Origin: Taibaiella sp.
GTDB taxonomy: Bacteria > Bacteroidota > Bacteroidia > Chitinophagales > Chitinophagaceae
Reading direction: 5' to 3'
NCBI GenBank assembly: GCA_016786705.1
Contig: JAEUVV010000013.1
Location: 248,001-312,000, forward strand
DNA length: 64,000 nt
Shown one piece after another: positions 25,342 through 34,478 of this stretch (position 1 is the first letter of the stretch; each line of letters opens with the position of its first letter). Position numbers and translations under genes: made by a program. The notes under the pieces were generated by a model. That model had not been told where the DNA came from. It saw only the letters and a program-made list of their open reading frames with translations, and searched no databases.

Positions 25342-26523
25342 GTGAAAAGTTTTTTTAAATTACTCAAAAGAGAGTTCAGGCTATTCTGGGGCAATAGTGT
25401 GCTGCGTATTTTATTTATCGGGGCACCCTTGCTCTACGGTATCCTCCTGGGCTATGTATACGGGAAAGGTAAAGTAACGGATCTTCCCATAATTGTGGTG
25501 GATGAAGACCACAGTACCTTAAGCCAGCGCGCTATTGAGATGATGGGTGACAATGAAGTGCTACACGTCATTGCTGTAAAACCAGACCAGAACGGGCTTA
25601 CCGAATTAAGTATAAAAGAAGAGGCCGCCTGTATTGTGATCATTCCTAAAGATTTCGAAAAGGATGTATTGACCAAACGTTATCCTGAAGTGACCACAGT
25701 AGTAAATACGGCCAATGTACTCACCGCGAATTATGCCTCCTCTGCCTTGCAGGTTGTATTGGGCACATTAAAAGCAGGTACACAGCTGGAAGGCTTGCGT
25801 AAGCAGGGTGTCCCGGAAAGTATGCTGATGAACCAGTATGAGCCTTTTAAAACAACTTTTATCAAAAAGAATAACCGGGCGACCAATTATATGTACTTCT
25901 TATGGCCGGGTATTTTAGCAACGGTGCTACAGCAGGTTTTACTGCTGGGTCTGGCTCTCTCCTTTGCCGCTGAGTTCGAAAAAAACACATTCAAAGACCT
26001 CGTGGCACAGACGCGGAATACTTTTTCCCTGATTATGGTAAAAGTGATCCCCTACCTGCTTATGAGCTTCGGCATATGGTTTATCTATTGGCTGTTTACC
26101 TTGTGGTTTAATATTCCATTTACCGAGAACCTGGCTACGCTTACCTTAATCGCGGGTATATTTGTTACTGCGGTTTGCTTCATGGGCATACTGGTAAGTA
26201 TTCTACTGCCCAACCAATTAAAAGCTACAGAAGTATTGATGGTTATCGCAACACCCAGTTTCATTCTTTCGGGGTTTACCTGGCCCCTGAGCCAGATGCC
26301 TAAAGCGATACAATATATCGCAGACATTATTCCCCTGACGCATTTCTTACCGGCATTCCGGATACTGATCATCGAGAACGGACCTGCCCACCTGACCTAC
26401 CCTTATATCATTAATATGCTGATTATCGCCGCTGTTTCTTTCCTACTGGCTTTTATCGCATTGAAAATAAAGGTGAATAAAGTAAAACCTGTAAAGACTG
26501 TGAAAGTGATGAGTGATAAATGA
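25342..26523 (+). CDS. ABC-2 type transporter permease of the efflux operon
   Basis: The 393-residue protein has an N-terminal membrane helix (about 18-38), a large periplasmic domain (40-175) and five further helices from about 185 to 375. This is the ABC2_membrane_3 layout (YhhJ/YbhR type). The start is GTG at 25342, three bases after the hlyD stop. No ATPase gene follows. The last residues (KTVKVMSDK) are encoded by a 7-bp repeat array that continues past the stop, so the extreme C-terminus may be repeat-derived. Confidence 0.85.
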   Translation: MKSFFKLLKREFRLFWGNSVLRILFIGAPLLYGILLGYVYGKGKVTDLPIIVVDEDHSTLSQRAIEMMGDNEVLHVIAVKPDQNGLTELSIKEEAACIVIIPKDFEKDVLTKRYPEVTTVVNTANVLTANYASSALQVVLGTLKAGTQLEGLRKQGVPESMLMNQYEPFKTTFIKKNNRATNYMYFLWPGILATVLQQVLLLGLALSFAAEFEKNTFKDLVAQTRNTFSLIMVKVIPYLLMSFGIWFIYWLFTLWFNIPFTENLATLTLIAGIFVTAVCFMGILVSILLPNQLKATEVLMVIATPSFILSGFTWPLSQMPKAIQYIADIIPLTHFLPAFRILIIENGPAHLTYPYIINMLIIAAVSFLLAFIALKIKVNKVKPVKTVKVMSDK

Positions 26524-26574
26524 TGGGAGATGAGTGAGAAGTAAGAAGTGAAAGGTGAATAGTCAATAGTGAAA
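26498..26574. repeat. Heptad repeat array at the 3' end of the permease gene
   Basis: About eleven consecutive degenerate 7-mers of the form AGTGAxx (AGTGATG, AGTGATA, AGTGAGA, AGTAAGA, AGTGAAA, GGTGAAT, AGTCAAT and others) run in phase across the stop codon at 26523. The 13-mer AGTGATAAATGAT here recurs upstream of nhaA at 27967. Confidence 0.7.
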
Positions 26575-26616
26575 ATATTTGGGGCGATGAAATACTTCAT
26601 CGCCCCAAATATTTTT
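26572..26616. terminator. Bidirectional terminator between the efflux operon and nhaA
   Basis: A perfect 20-bp stem (26572-26591 with 26596-26615) closes a 4-nt loop (ATAC). A/T-runs at both ends fit termination in both directions between two convergent genes. Confidence 0.92.
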
Positions 26617-26638
26617 AGATAAATGATATCTATAGCCC

Positions 26639-27955
26639 CTAATTTCTATTCCTGTTTAAGATCACATAACCGGCAATTCCACCAATAATTGAAGCTACAA
26701 AAATTCCGATTTTGGCCTGCGTTTTAAAAGCTTCATCAGCAAAAGCAAGTTCGGTCACGAACAAAGACATGGTAAATCCAATGGCCGCTAAAAAACCCAG
26801 CCCTAAAAGATTTTTAAAGTGCATGCCATCCGGTAATGCCGCAATTTTAAGGCGTACAAAAAGCATAGTAAAACCGACTACCCCGACCACTTTACCTAGT
26901 AACAAGCCTAAGCCTACGCCTAAAGCCACATTAGTTTCTGTCAGGCTGGACAGGTCCATATCCAGGGATATACCGGCATTGGCCAGGGCAAAAATGGGGA
27001 TGATTACAAAACTAACCATGGGGTGCATACTGTGTTCCAGTTTCTGTAAAGGGGTCATCGCCGCATGCGTATCTTTCTGGATATCTTCCAGTACCTGCAA
27101 TTGTTCCTGGCTCAGCGTAGGCATGCTGTCAGTAGAGTCCAGTTCTTTAAACCGGGCCAGGTGCTTTTGAATTTTATCCATAAACAGCTGTTCTTTTATT
27201 TTTACATCCGCTGGAATGGTAAATGCCGCTAATACCGCAGCGATCGTGGCATGCACCCCGGATAAAAGAAATGCGGTCCACACCCCCCCTATGCCGATTA
27301 CAGCGTAAAATAAGATGCTGCGTACACCCATCTTATTGCCGATGAACATAAGCAGTACAAAGCCCAGACCTATAAGCAGGTTCATTAGAGAAATATCGGA
27401 AGTGTAGAACAAGGCAATGACTAATACGGCTCCAAGATCATCCACAATCGCCAGGGCCGTCAGGAAGATCTTAAGGGATAAGGGCACTTTATTGCCCAGC
27501 AGGTATAAAACGCCAAGGGCAAAGGCTATATCTGTAGCCATTGGTATCCCCCAGCCTTTATGTGCCGCTCCTGAAGGATTAAGCCCCAGGTAGATCATAG
27601 CCGGCACCAACATACCTCCTATTGCCGCTACAATAGGCAGGATCGCCTTCCGCGGTTCTGAAAGTTCACCGCCTACAATTTCCCGCTTTAGCTCCAGGCC
27701 GACCACGAAAAAGAAAACGGCCATTAAGCCATCATTGATCCAATGATGCAGGTTGTATTCAAAATAAGTTTTACCATCAAAGATAAATCCCAACTTATGC
27801 TCCAGGAAATGATGATAAGGCTCTGACAAGGCGGTGTTGGCCAAGATCAATGCCAGGATTACGCTTATACCTAAAACAATTCCGCCGGATTTTTCATTGC
27901 GGATAAAACGCTGTATAGGCCGGGTGATCAGGTTTATCGGTTTTGTGTTGTCCAT
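26639..27955 (-). CDS. nhaA: Na+/H+ antiporter NhaA
   Basis: The 438-residue membrane protein has the NhaA signatures FFFVVGLELKREIVGGEL, PMATDIAFALGVLYLLG (two-Asp region) and AIVDDLGAVLVIALFY with the ion-binding aspartates. About twelve helices are predicted, and a cytoplasmic loop of about 65 residues lies near 245-320. It exchanges Na+ or Li+ for protons across the inner membrane for pH and salt homeostasis. It is flanked on both sides by heptad-repeat DNA. Confidence 0.95.
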   Translation of the reverse strand: MDNTKPINLITRPIQRFIRNEKSGGIVLGISVILALILANTALSEPYHHFLEHKLGFIFDGKTYFEYNLHHWINDGLMAVFFFVVGLELKREIVGGELSEPRKAILPIVAAIGGMLVPAMIYLGLNPSGAAHKGWGIPMATDIAFALGVLYLLGNKVPLSLKIFLTALAIVDDLGAVLVIALFYTSDISLMNLLIGLGFVLLMFIGNKMGVRSILFYAVIGIGGVWTAFLLSGVHATIAAVLAAFTIPADVKIKEQLFMDKIQKHLARFKELDSTDSMPTLSQEQLQVLEDIQKDTHAAMTPLQKLEHSMHPMVSFVIIPIFALANAGISLDMDLSSLTETNVALGVGLGLLLGKVVGVVGFTMLFVRLKIAALPDGMHFKNLLGLGFLAAIGFTMSLFVTELAFADEAFKTQAKIGIFVASIIGGIAGYVILNRNRN

Positions 27956-27960
27956 ATTTA

Positions 27961-27995
27961 GTGAAAAGTGATAAATGATTAATGAATAGTTACGG
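27961..27995. repeat. Heptad repeats upstream of nhaA
   Basis: Four to five 7-mers (GTGAAAA, GTGATAA, ATGATTA, ATGAATA, GTTACGG) lie just upstream of the nhaA start. They share AGTGATAAATGAT with the array on the other side of nhaA. Confidence 0.6.
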
Positions 27996-28031
27996 AGCGG
28001 TTATGCTCACCTTTTCCTACACGAAAAGGCA

Positions 28032-28057
28032 GAGGCCGCCAATGATTTGACAGCCTC
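28032..28057 (-). terminator. Terminator of the sdh operon
   Basis: On the minus strand a 10-bp stem including two G-U pairs (GAGGCTGTCA with TGGCGGCCTC) and a 6-nt loop is followed by TGCCTTTT. It lies 31 nt after the sdhB stop. The U-tract is interrupted, so confidence is moderate. Confidence 0.6.
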
Positions 28058-28088
28058 CACCTAAAAATCTAAATTATGTTATCGAATA

Positions 28089-28859
28089 TTACTTCGCGAT
28101 GCTACCGCTCAAACCGGCGCGGATATATTCCGCGTTCAGGCGACGAATATTCATTATGGAAATTCCTTTAGGGCATTCCGCTTCGCAGGCGCCGGTATTG
28201 GTACAGGCTCCAAACCCTTCTTTATCCATCTGCTCCACCATGTTCAGTACACGTGTTTTACGCTCGGCATCACCTTGTGGTAATAAAGCCAGGTGCGCCA
28301 CCTTTGCAGAAAGGAACAAGCTCGCTGAAGCGTTTTTACAAGAAGCTACACAAGCACCACAACCAATACAGGTAGCTGCAGCGAATGACTCATCCGCCTT
28401 ATCTTTAGCGATTGGTAAATTATTCGCATCTTGTGCATTTCCGGTATTGACAGAAATATAACCACCAGCCTGGATAATACGGTCAAATGCAGTACGGTCT
28501 ACCATCAGGTCTTTAATAACCGGGAATGCAGCCGCTCTCCAGGGCTCTACTACAATCGTATCACCATCTTTGAACGCGCGCATGTGCAACTGACAGGTAG
28601 TAGTTTCATGCCATGGACCATGCGCCTGCCCGTTAATGTGCATCGAACAGGCCCCACAAATACCTTCACGGCAGTCATGATCAAATGTGATCGGCTCTTT
28701 ACCTTCATGAATCAATTGCTCATTCAATACGTCAAACATCTCCAGGAAAGACATTTCAGAAGATATTTCTTTTACTGAATAAGTTTCAAAAGCACCTTGT
28801 GATTGTGCATTTTGCTGACGCCAAACCTTTAATGTAAGGTTCATATTATAGTGTTCCAT
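28089..28859 (-). CDS. sdhB: Succinate dehydrogenase iron-sulfur subunit
   Basis: The 256-residue protein has the [2Fe-2S] motif CREGICGACSMHINGQ with a distal Cys in TTTCQLHMR. Two cysteine clusters follow: C-I-G-C-G-A-C with distal C-K (CVASCKNAS), and CTNTGACEAECPKGI. It passes electrons from FAD in SdhA to the membrane cytochrome and menaquinone. A start at the second Met (28844) is also possible. It follows sdhA after 96 nt in the sdhC-sdhA-sdhB order usual in Bacteroidota. Confidence 0.96.
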   Translation of the reverse strand: MEHYNMNLTLKVWRQQNAQSQGAFETYSVKEISSEMSFLEMFDVLNEQLIHEGKEPITFDHDCREGICGACSMHINGQAHGPWHETTTCQLHMRAFKDGDTIVVEPWRAAAFPVIKDLMVDRTAFDRIIQAGGYISVNTGNAQDANNLPIAKDKADESFAAATCIGCGACVASCKNASASLFLSAKVAHLALLPQGDAERKTRVLNMVEQMDKEGFGACTNTGACEAECPKGISIMNIRRLNAEYIRAGLSGSIAK

Positions 28860-28955
28860 CGTTTCTGTTCGATTTGGAAATTTGATTAGGACTTATGCCC
28901 GCTTCAAATAAATATTGTTAAGTAATTTTTATAATTATATCTGGCTTTCGGGCGA

Positions 28956-30932
28956 CTATTTATAAGAACGCTGACTTGGTTTTACCACTTCATAGTTCAG
29001 GGCTTCTTTATGTAAAGTCCATTTGCTATCGCTGTTATATTCCCATGCCGCCACGTACATAAATTCTTCGTCATTACGTTGTGCTTCGCCGTCCGGAGTT
29101 TGCGACTCTTCACGGAAGTGACCACCACAAGATTCTTCACGGTTCAAAGCATCTTTACACATCAGCTCGCCCAACTCGATGAAGTCAGCCACACGTTGTG
29201 CTTTATCCAGCTCATTATTCATGCCTTCAATAGTGCCCGGGATAAATACATCAGACCAGAACTCTTTTTTCAAAGCCTGGATCTCAACAATCGCTTCCTG
29301 TAAACCTTGCGCTGTACGGCCCATACCACATTTGTTCCACATGATCAGTCCCAGGCGCTTGTGAATACTTTCTACAGACTGCTTTCCTTTAATACTCATC
29401 AGTTTATTGATACGGTCCGCAACTTGTTTTTCCGCTTCAACAAAGGCAGGGTGATCTGTAGGAATTGCCTTTGTACGGATATCATCCGCCAGGTAGTTAC
29501 CTAAAGTGTAAGGAATTACGAAATAACCATCCGCCAGACCCTGCATCAGTGCAGAAGCTCCTAAACGGTTGGCCCCGTGGTCTGAGAAGTTAGCCTCACC
29601 TAAGCAGTACAAACCTTCAACAGTGGTCATCAATTCATAATCCACCCAAAGGCCACCCATGGTATAGTGTACCGCAGGGTAAATACGCATCGGCACTTCA
29701 TATGGATCTTCCCCTGTAATCTTAGCGTACATATCGAACAGGTTACCGTATTTCTCTTTAACTACAGCCAAACCATATTTACGCACCTCTTCCGCACTTG
29801 GGCTATGGTTACCTTGCTTACTGCATTCAATCGTACCGTAACGGATCACGGCAGCAGCGAAGTCCAGGTAAACCGCCTGCTTGGAAGTACCTACGCCATA
29901 ACCGGCGTCGCAACGCTCTTTAGCGGCGCGGGAAGCTACGTCACGTGGTACAAGGTTCCCGAATGCAGGGTATCTTCTTTCCAGGTAATAATCTCTTTCG
30001 TCTTCAGGAATTTCATTAGGTTTCCTGTTGTCGTTTTGCTTTTTAGGCACCCAGATCCGACCGTCATTACGCAGTGATTCAGACATCAGCGTCAGCTTAG
30101 ACTGGTGATCGCCGGAAACGGGGATACAGGTCGGGTGAATTTGTGTATAACAAGGGTTACCGAAGTACGCGCCTTGTTTATGCGCTTTCCAGGCAGCAGT
30201 TACATTACTACCCATAGCGTTTGTAGATAAATAGAATACGTTACCATAACCGCCGGAACAGATCAATACGGCATGACCGAAATGACGTTCTAATTTACCG
30301 GTGATCAGGTTACGGGCGATGATCCCTCTTGCTTTACCATCAATTTTTACGATGTCCAGCATTTCGTGGCGGCTATACATGGTCACATTACCTAAGGCTA
30401 CCTGGCGCTCCAGGGCCTGGTAGGCACCGATCAATAATTGCTGCCCGGTCTGACCCGCAGCGTAGAAAGTACGTTGTACCTGTGTACCACCAAATGAACG
30501 GTTGGACAACATACCACCATATTCACGGGCAAAAGGCACACCTTGCGCGACACATTGGTCAATGATATTGGCACTTACTTCAGCCAGGCGGTGTACATTG
30601 GATTCACGGGCACGATAGTCTCCACCTTTGATAGTATCGTAAAACAGGCGATAAACACTATCACCGTCATTCTGGTAGTTTTTTGCTGCGTTAATACCAC
30701 CCTGTGCAGCGATAGAGTGCGCACGGCGTGGTGAATCCTGGAAGCAGAAAGCTTTTACTTTATAACCCAGTTCGCCTAAGGAAGCTGCAGCAGAAGCGCC
30801 GGCAAGACCGGTACCGATTACAATTACTTCCAGGCTGCGTTTATTAGCCGGGTTTACAATTTTACAGTTATTTTTATATAAGGACCATTTTTGCGATAAT
30901 TCGCCTGCAGGTATTTTGGAATTTAAAGACAT
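28956..30932 (-). CDS. sdhA: Succinate dehydrogenase/fumarate reductase flavoprotein subunit
   Basis: The 658-residue protein has the FAD dinucleotide motif VIGTGLAGASAAASLGELG, the flavinylation region RRAHSIAAQGGINAAKNY (with the His for covalent FAD) and substrate-binding HPTCIP. The fumarate reductase/SDH helical C-terminal domain is present. It oxidises succinate to fumarate at the cytoplasmic face of complex II. Its length and N-terminus match the Bacteroidota/epsilon-type SdhA (about 630-660 residues). Confidence 0.97.
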   Translation of the reverse strand: MSLNSKIPAGELSQKWSLYKNNCKIVNPANKRSLEVIVIGTGLAGASAAASLGELGYKVKAFCFQDSPRRAHSIAAQGGINAAKNYQNDGDSVYRLFYDTIKGGDYRARESNVHRLAEVSANIIDQCVAQGVPFAREYGGMLSNRSFGGTQVQRTFYAAGQTGQQLLIGAYQALERQVALGNVTMYSRHEMLDIVKIDGKARGIIARNLITGKLERHFGHAVLICSGGYGNVFYLSTNAMGSNVTAAWKAHKQGAYFGNPCYTQIHPTCIPVSGDHQSKLTLMSESLRNDGRIWVPKKQNDNRKPNEIPEDERDYYLERRYPAFGNLVPRDVASRAAKERCDAGYGVGTSKQAVYLDFAAAVIRYGTIECSKQGNHSPSAEEVRKYGLAVVKEKYGNLFDMYAKITGEDPYEVPMRIYPAVHYTMGGLWVDYELMTTVEGLYCLGEANFSDHGANRLGASALMQGLADGYFVIPYTLGNYLADDIRTKAIPTDHPAFVEAEKQVADRINKLMSIKGKQSVESIHKRLGLIMWNKCGMGRTAQGLQEAIVEIQALKKEFWSDVFIPGTIEGMNNELDKAQRVADFIELGELMCKDALNREESCGGHFREESQTPDGEAQRNDEEFMYVAAWEYNSDSKWTLHKEALNYEVVKPSQRSYK

Positions 30933-30993
30933 AATTTAAAAATTATTGTAAGCTGGAAACTTTATTGATTTGTACGCGATAGATAAAATGTTC

Positions 30994-31686
30994 TTAGTGA
31001 CTAGGAACATAGCTTGATGCCGGTGGCAACCATCCGAAATAGAAAGCTACGGGCATAGCGATGAAGATCAACGGAACAATAATTGAAAAGGCAGTACCTA
31101 AACCTTTGATCAAAGGGGCATATCTCGGCGTGTATAAGCCTAATGTCTGGAATGCAGACCAGAAGCCATGCAGTAAGTGCCAGGCTAAGGAAATACAGCC
31201 CAATACATAAACCAATACAACAATAGGATCCTGAAATACCATTTCCATTTTTTCATACAGGTTGATCTCGTAGCCAGAACCGAAGTGCTGAGAGTAACGG
31301 TTAGGCACCCAGAAGTGCGAAATGTGCATTACCAAAAACAACAGGATCAGGGTACCCAAAAGACCCATAGAGCGGGAATACCACTTACTGCTTTTATTAC
31401 CCGGACTCACATTATATCCTACAGGACGCTTGCTTTTGTTTTGAACGGTCAGCATCAATCCCTGAACAATGTGTAAGATGATACCGGCAAACAAACCGAT
31501 TTCTAAAGTTCTGATGATAGGATTGGTTCCCATAAAGTGACCAGCCTCCGTAAATCTGCGAATACCATCCGGTAAAAATATTAAGGAGTTAATGTAACAG
31601 TGCACCACCAGGAAGCCTATCAAAGAGACTCCCGTGATACCCATCACTAATTTTTTACCGATCGAAGATGTTAAAAAGTTTTTCAT
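30994..31686 (-). CDS. sdhC: Succinate dehydrogenase cytochrome b subunit
   Basis: This 230-residue membrane protein has five hydrophobic helices, consistent with a type B di-haem cytochrome b558 anchor. His residues suited to haem binding are in VVHCYIN, GHFMGTNP, ILHIVQG, MHISHFW and LAWHLLHGFWSAFQTLG. There is no separate SdhD, as expected for this type. It is the first gene of sdhC-sdhA-sdhB, preceded by a good promoter. Confidence 0.93.
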   Translation of the reverse strand: MKNFLTSSIGKKLVMGITGVSLIGFLVVHCYINSLIFLPDGIRRFTEAGHFMGTNPIIRTLEIGLFAGIILHIVQGLMLTVQNKSKRPVGYNVSPGNKSSKWYSRSMGLLGTLILLFLVMHISHFWVPNRYSQHFGSGYEINLYEKMEMVFQDPIVVLVYVLGCISLAWHLLHGFWSAFQTLGLYTPRYAPLIKGLGTAFSIIVPLIFIAMPVAFYFGWLPPASSYVPSH

Positions 31687-32070
31687 TCTGAATTGTGAAA
31701 AATTTGAATTGTAATTTTTTTGTCAAAAAATGTTGTGCAAAGATACCATTCAATTTTCAAAAATACAAAGGCCGTTTAAAAAAATAAAACCAATACAGTA
31801 AAGTATTTCAGCCGGATGTATTGTCATTTCACATAATATATACGCTAAAATTCTATTGCTTTACAGCTCCCGGGGCAGGTCAGTAAACTGTTAAATTCTC
31901 ATGACAATTCTCTGAAAGTTCTGCTAAAAAAAGATATACTTTTTTTGCAAAAAACATGACCAGGGCTACAAATAAGAGTAACGAATACACGGAAAATATA
32001 AATACAGTCTCCGGGGCTCATTCTTTTTTATATTTTTGTTCCTTATTTATTTTAATCATATAATTTCCTG
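31687..32070. other. Divergent control region between sdhC and the cyclase gene
   Basis: This 384-bp AT-rich region contains the sdh promoter. A TATTTTTG element at 32031-32038 (-7 type, no -33) lies before the cyclase gene. No ORF, RNA gene or long inverted repeat was recognised in the middle part. Confidence 0.45.
31738..31769 (-). promoter_or_regulatory. Promoter of sdhCAB
   Basis: On the minus strand TTTG (31766-31769) and TATCTTTG (31738-31745) match the Bacteroidota consensus with 20-nt spacing. The predicted start lies near 31731, about 45 nt before sdhC. Confidence 0.65.
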
Positions 32071-34404
32071 ATGTTGAGAAAAACAGCGCTTCTTTTATTG
32101 CTATTACTTTCTATAGGCCTTAGTAGGACCGATGCGCAAAACAATAATGATATAAATGTTCTTGTAGCAAAAGCCTATACTGTAGCCGATAATCAGGAAA
32201 AGGCAGCCCTGCTGGAGCTGATAACGGAGCACTATTTCAGGAGCAACCGGAATTTAGACAGCTTGATTAAATACGGTAAATATGCCGTTGAGACATATAG
32301 CAAACTCAATAAGCCCCGGGAACTTGCCAGAAACCAGCTTATGATCAGCAGAGCTTATTTAGAAAAAGGCGACGCTACGAATAGTGAAAAATACCTTGCC
32401 CCTGCGGCAATCTTCTTTAAAGACAAAAAAGATATTTTGCGCTATGCCCGTGTTAAGTCTATAGAAGGAGCTTTGTTACAGCATAAGCATCATTATGACG
32501 CGTCAGCCAATGCGTTCAACGAAGTAATAGAACTGTATAATACAGGACATGATGTAGACGACTATACCGCCTATACTGCTTATACCGGGCTCTTTGGCAC
32601 CTATACTTTTGCTCAGCAATATGACAGGGCACTCAAAACCTCTGATAAGTACTTCACCTTTATCCGGGAAAAATTTCCTAATGAAATTGGTAGCGCACAT
32701 TTACAGTTGGGTAATCTCTACAACTTTACTTTAGACCACGAAAGGGCGGCCGATGAGTTTATTAAAGCGAGAAATTTTTACGCTAAACAAAATAATAAAG
32801 ATGCTGTAGCCTCTATAAATTTACAATTAGGCGTTTCCCTTGCTTCCAGTAAAAAAACAGATAGTGCCACCATAGTCCTGCAGCAGGCCAGGGAGCACTT
32901 CAAAAAAATAAACTACAAAACAGGAGAAAGCACGACCCTGTACGCCCTTGCCGCAGTAGCTTTAGAGCAAAAAAAATATGAACAGGCCGGCCAACTGATC
33001 AACGAAGCTATTACCATTAGTCCACCTGGTAATCCTATTGCCGCCTACTACCCTTCTCTGCAAAAGAAGATCACTTTAAATATGTTGATGGCGGATAGCC
33101 TGAAATTGGTCAACAGTCCTGAGAAAAAAGCCCGGTTAAAAGAAAGCGTTGAGGAATTTGAAACAATTTTTAAAAAAACAGCCGGTCAAACGACAGGATT
33201 TATCTCTCCTCATGAACTCATTCAAAACCATGCCGTGCTAGCCAATGCCTATGCTATTTTATCAGATTATAAGTCTGCTTATGATCACTATAAGTTAAGT
33301 ACTGCACTAAAAGATAGCCTGTTTGGTATTACTAAAATGCGCAACTTTAGTTCGGTTGAGTCTGAATTGAATATGGAACGGGAGAAAGCAAGGATCAAAC
33401 TGGAAGAAGCCACAAAACTGCTGCAGTTACAGAAGGAGATGGAATTAGAAGCCTTGCGGCATGAGTATGAACGAAAACAGTCCGTTGCTAAAACCGAGGA
33501 AGAAAGACAAAAGCTACTCCATGAAGAAGCATTGAAACGTAAAGAGATTGAACTTAAGTATGACCAGGAACAAAAAGCAGCCCTGCTAAAATATGAGCAG
33601 GAACGGGAGATTGCCCGCCTGGAACAGGAGAAGAAAGACGCTATAGCCGCAACTGAACTGCAGAGTGCCCGGAATGTCCGTAACCTTTCCGCACTTGGCG
33701 TAGCCCTGGCAACACTACTATTGGCCATTACAGGCTGGTCTTATTTCCAAAAACGAAAAGACAACAAACGGATTGCCCAGGAAAAAAACAAGTCTGATGA
33801 ACTACTTTTAAATATTCTCCCGCAGGAAGTAGCCGAAGAGCTTAAAGAAAAAGGAACTACCAGTGCCCAACTGCATGATAAAGTTTCTGTTCTATTTACT
33901 GACTTTGTCAACTTCACCGCCAATACGGAGAAAATAGGGGTACAGGAGCTGATCGAAGAGCTCAATGAATGTTTTACGGCCTTTGACCAGATCATGGAGC
34001 GCCATGGCATGGAAAAGATCAAAACTATAGGTGACGCTTACCTTGCCGTAAGTGGCCTGCCTGCATCCAACCCGAGACATGCACAAAACGCGGTATTAGC
34101 CGCTAAAGACATATTGGCGTTTATCGCGGAACGCAGAGCAAGTAAAGCGACCGCGTTGGACATCAGGATCGGTATCAACTCGGGACCTGTGGTAGCCGGC
34201 ATCGTAGGAGTGAAGAAGTTTGCGTTCGACATCTGGGGGGACGCGGTAAATACCGCAGCCCGCATGGAGCAAAATAGCAAGCCCGGCAGGATCAATATCT
34301 CCGCAGCCACTTATGAACTGGTCAAAAATGAATTTAATTGTGAAGCCCGGGGCTCCATCGAAACGAAAGGGAAAGGCGCTATAGAAATGTATTTTGTGAA
34401 TTAA
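32071..34404 (+). CDS. TPR-containing class III adenylate cyclase
   Basis: The 777-residue protein has a signal peptide (about 1-23) and a periplasmic TPR array (about 25-415). A Glu/Lys-rich coiled coil (about 430-530), one membrane helix near 545 (GVALATLLLAITGWSYF) and a cytoplasmic class III cyclase domain (about 590-777) follow. Metal aspartates are in VLFTDFVNF and GDAYLA. The adenine-specifying Lys (EKIKTIGDAY) and Asp (FAFDIWGDAVNTAARM) are both present, as are the Asn and Arg of that last motif. Adenylate cyclase activity is therefore predicted. Periplasmic TPRs probably sense a protein or envelope state. Confidence 0.85.
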   Translation: MLRKTALLLLLLLSIGLSRTDAQNNNDINVLVAKAYTVADNQEKAALLELITEHYFRSNRNLDSLIKYGKYAVETYSKLNKPRELARNQLMISRAYLEKGDATNSEKYLAPAAIFFKDKKDILRYARVKSIEGALLQHKHHYDASANAFNEVIELYNTGHDVDDYTAYTAYTGLFGTYTFAQQYDRALKTSDKYFTFIREKFPNEIGSAHLQLGNLYNFTLDHERAADEFIKARNFYAKQNNKDAVASINLQLGVSLASSKKTDSATIVLQQAREHFKKINYKTGESTTLYALAAVALEQKKYEQAGQLINEAITISPPGNPIAAYYPSLQKKITLNMLMADSLKLVNSPEKKARLKESVEEFETIFKKTAGQTTGFISPHELIQNHAVLANAYAILSDYKSAYDHYKLSTALKDSLFGITKMRNFSSVESELNMEREKARIKLEEATKLLQLQKEMELEALRHEYERKQSVAKTEEERQKLLHEEALKRKEIELKYDQEQKAALLKYEQEREIARLEQEKKDAIAATELQSARNVRNLSALGVALATLLLAITGWSYFQKRKDNKRIAQEKNKSDELLLNILPQEVAEELKEKGTTSAQLHDKVSVLFTDFVNFTANTEKIGVQELIEELNECFTAFDQIMERHGMEKIKTIGDAYLAVSGLPASNPRHAQNAVLAAKDILAFIAERRASKATALDIRIGINSGPVVAGIVGVKKFAFDIWGDAVNTAARMEQNSKPGRINISAATYELVKNEFNCEARGSIETKGKGAIEMYFVN

Positions 34405-34428
34405 CCCATCTTTAAAATACCTTTACCC

Positions 34429-34436
34429 TACATTTG
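34429..34436 (+). promoter_or_regulatory. -7 element of the glutamine cyclotransferase gene
   Basis: TACATTTG matches TAnnTTTG, 43 nt before the ATG at 34479. No correctly spaced -33 element was seen. Confidence 0.3.
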
Positions 34437-34478
34437 GCAACGCACAAAGATTAAAACTTAATCATCATATAATCAACA

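Noticed and set aside
25342..26523. Complete ABC exporter in the marR operon
   Set aside because: No ATPase gene is present before the strong terminator, so only the permease is called.
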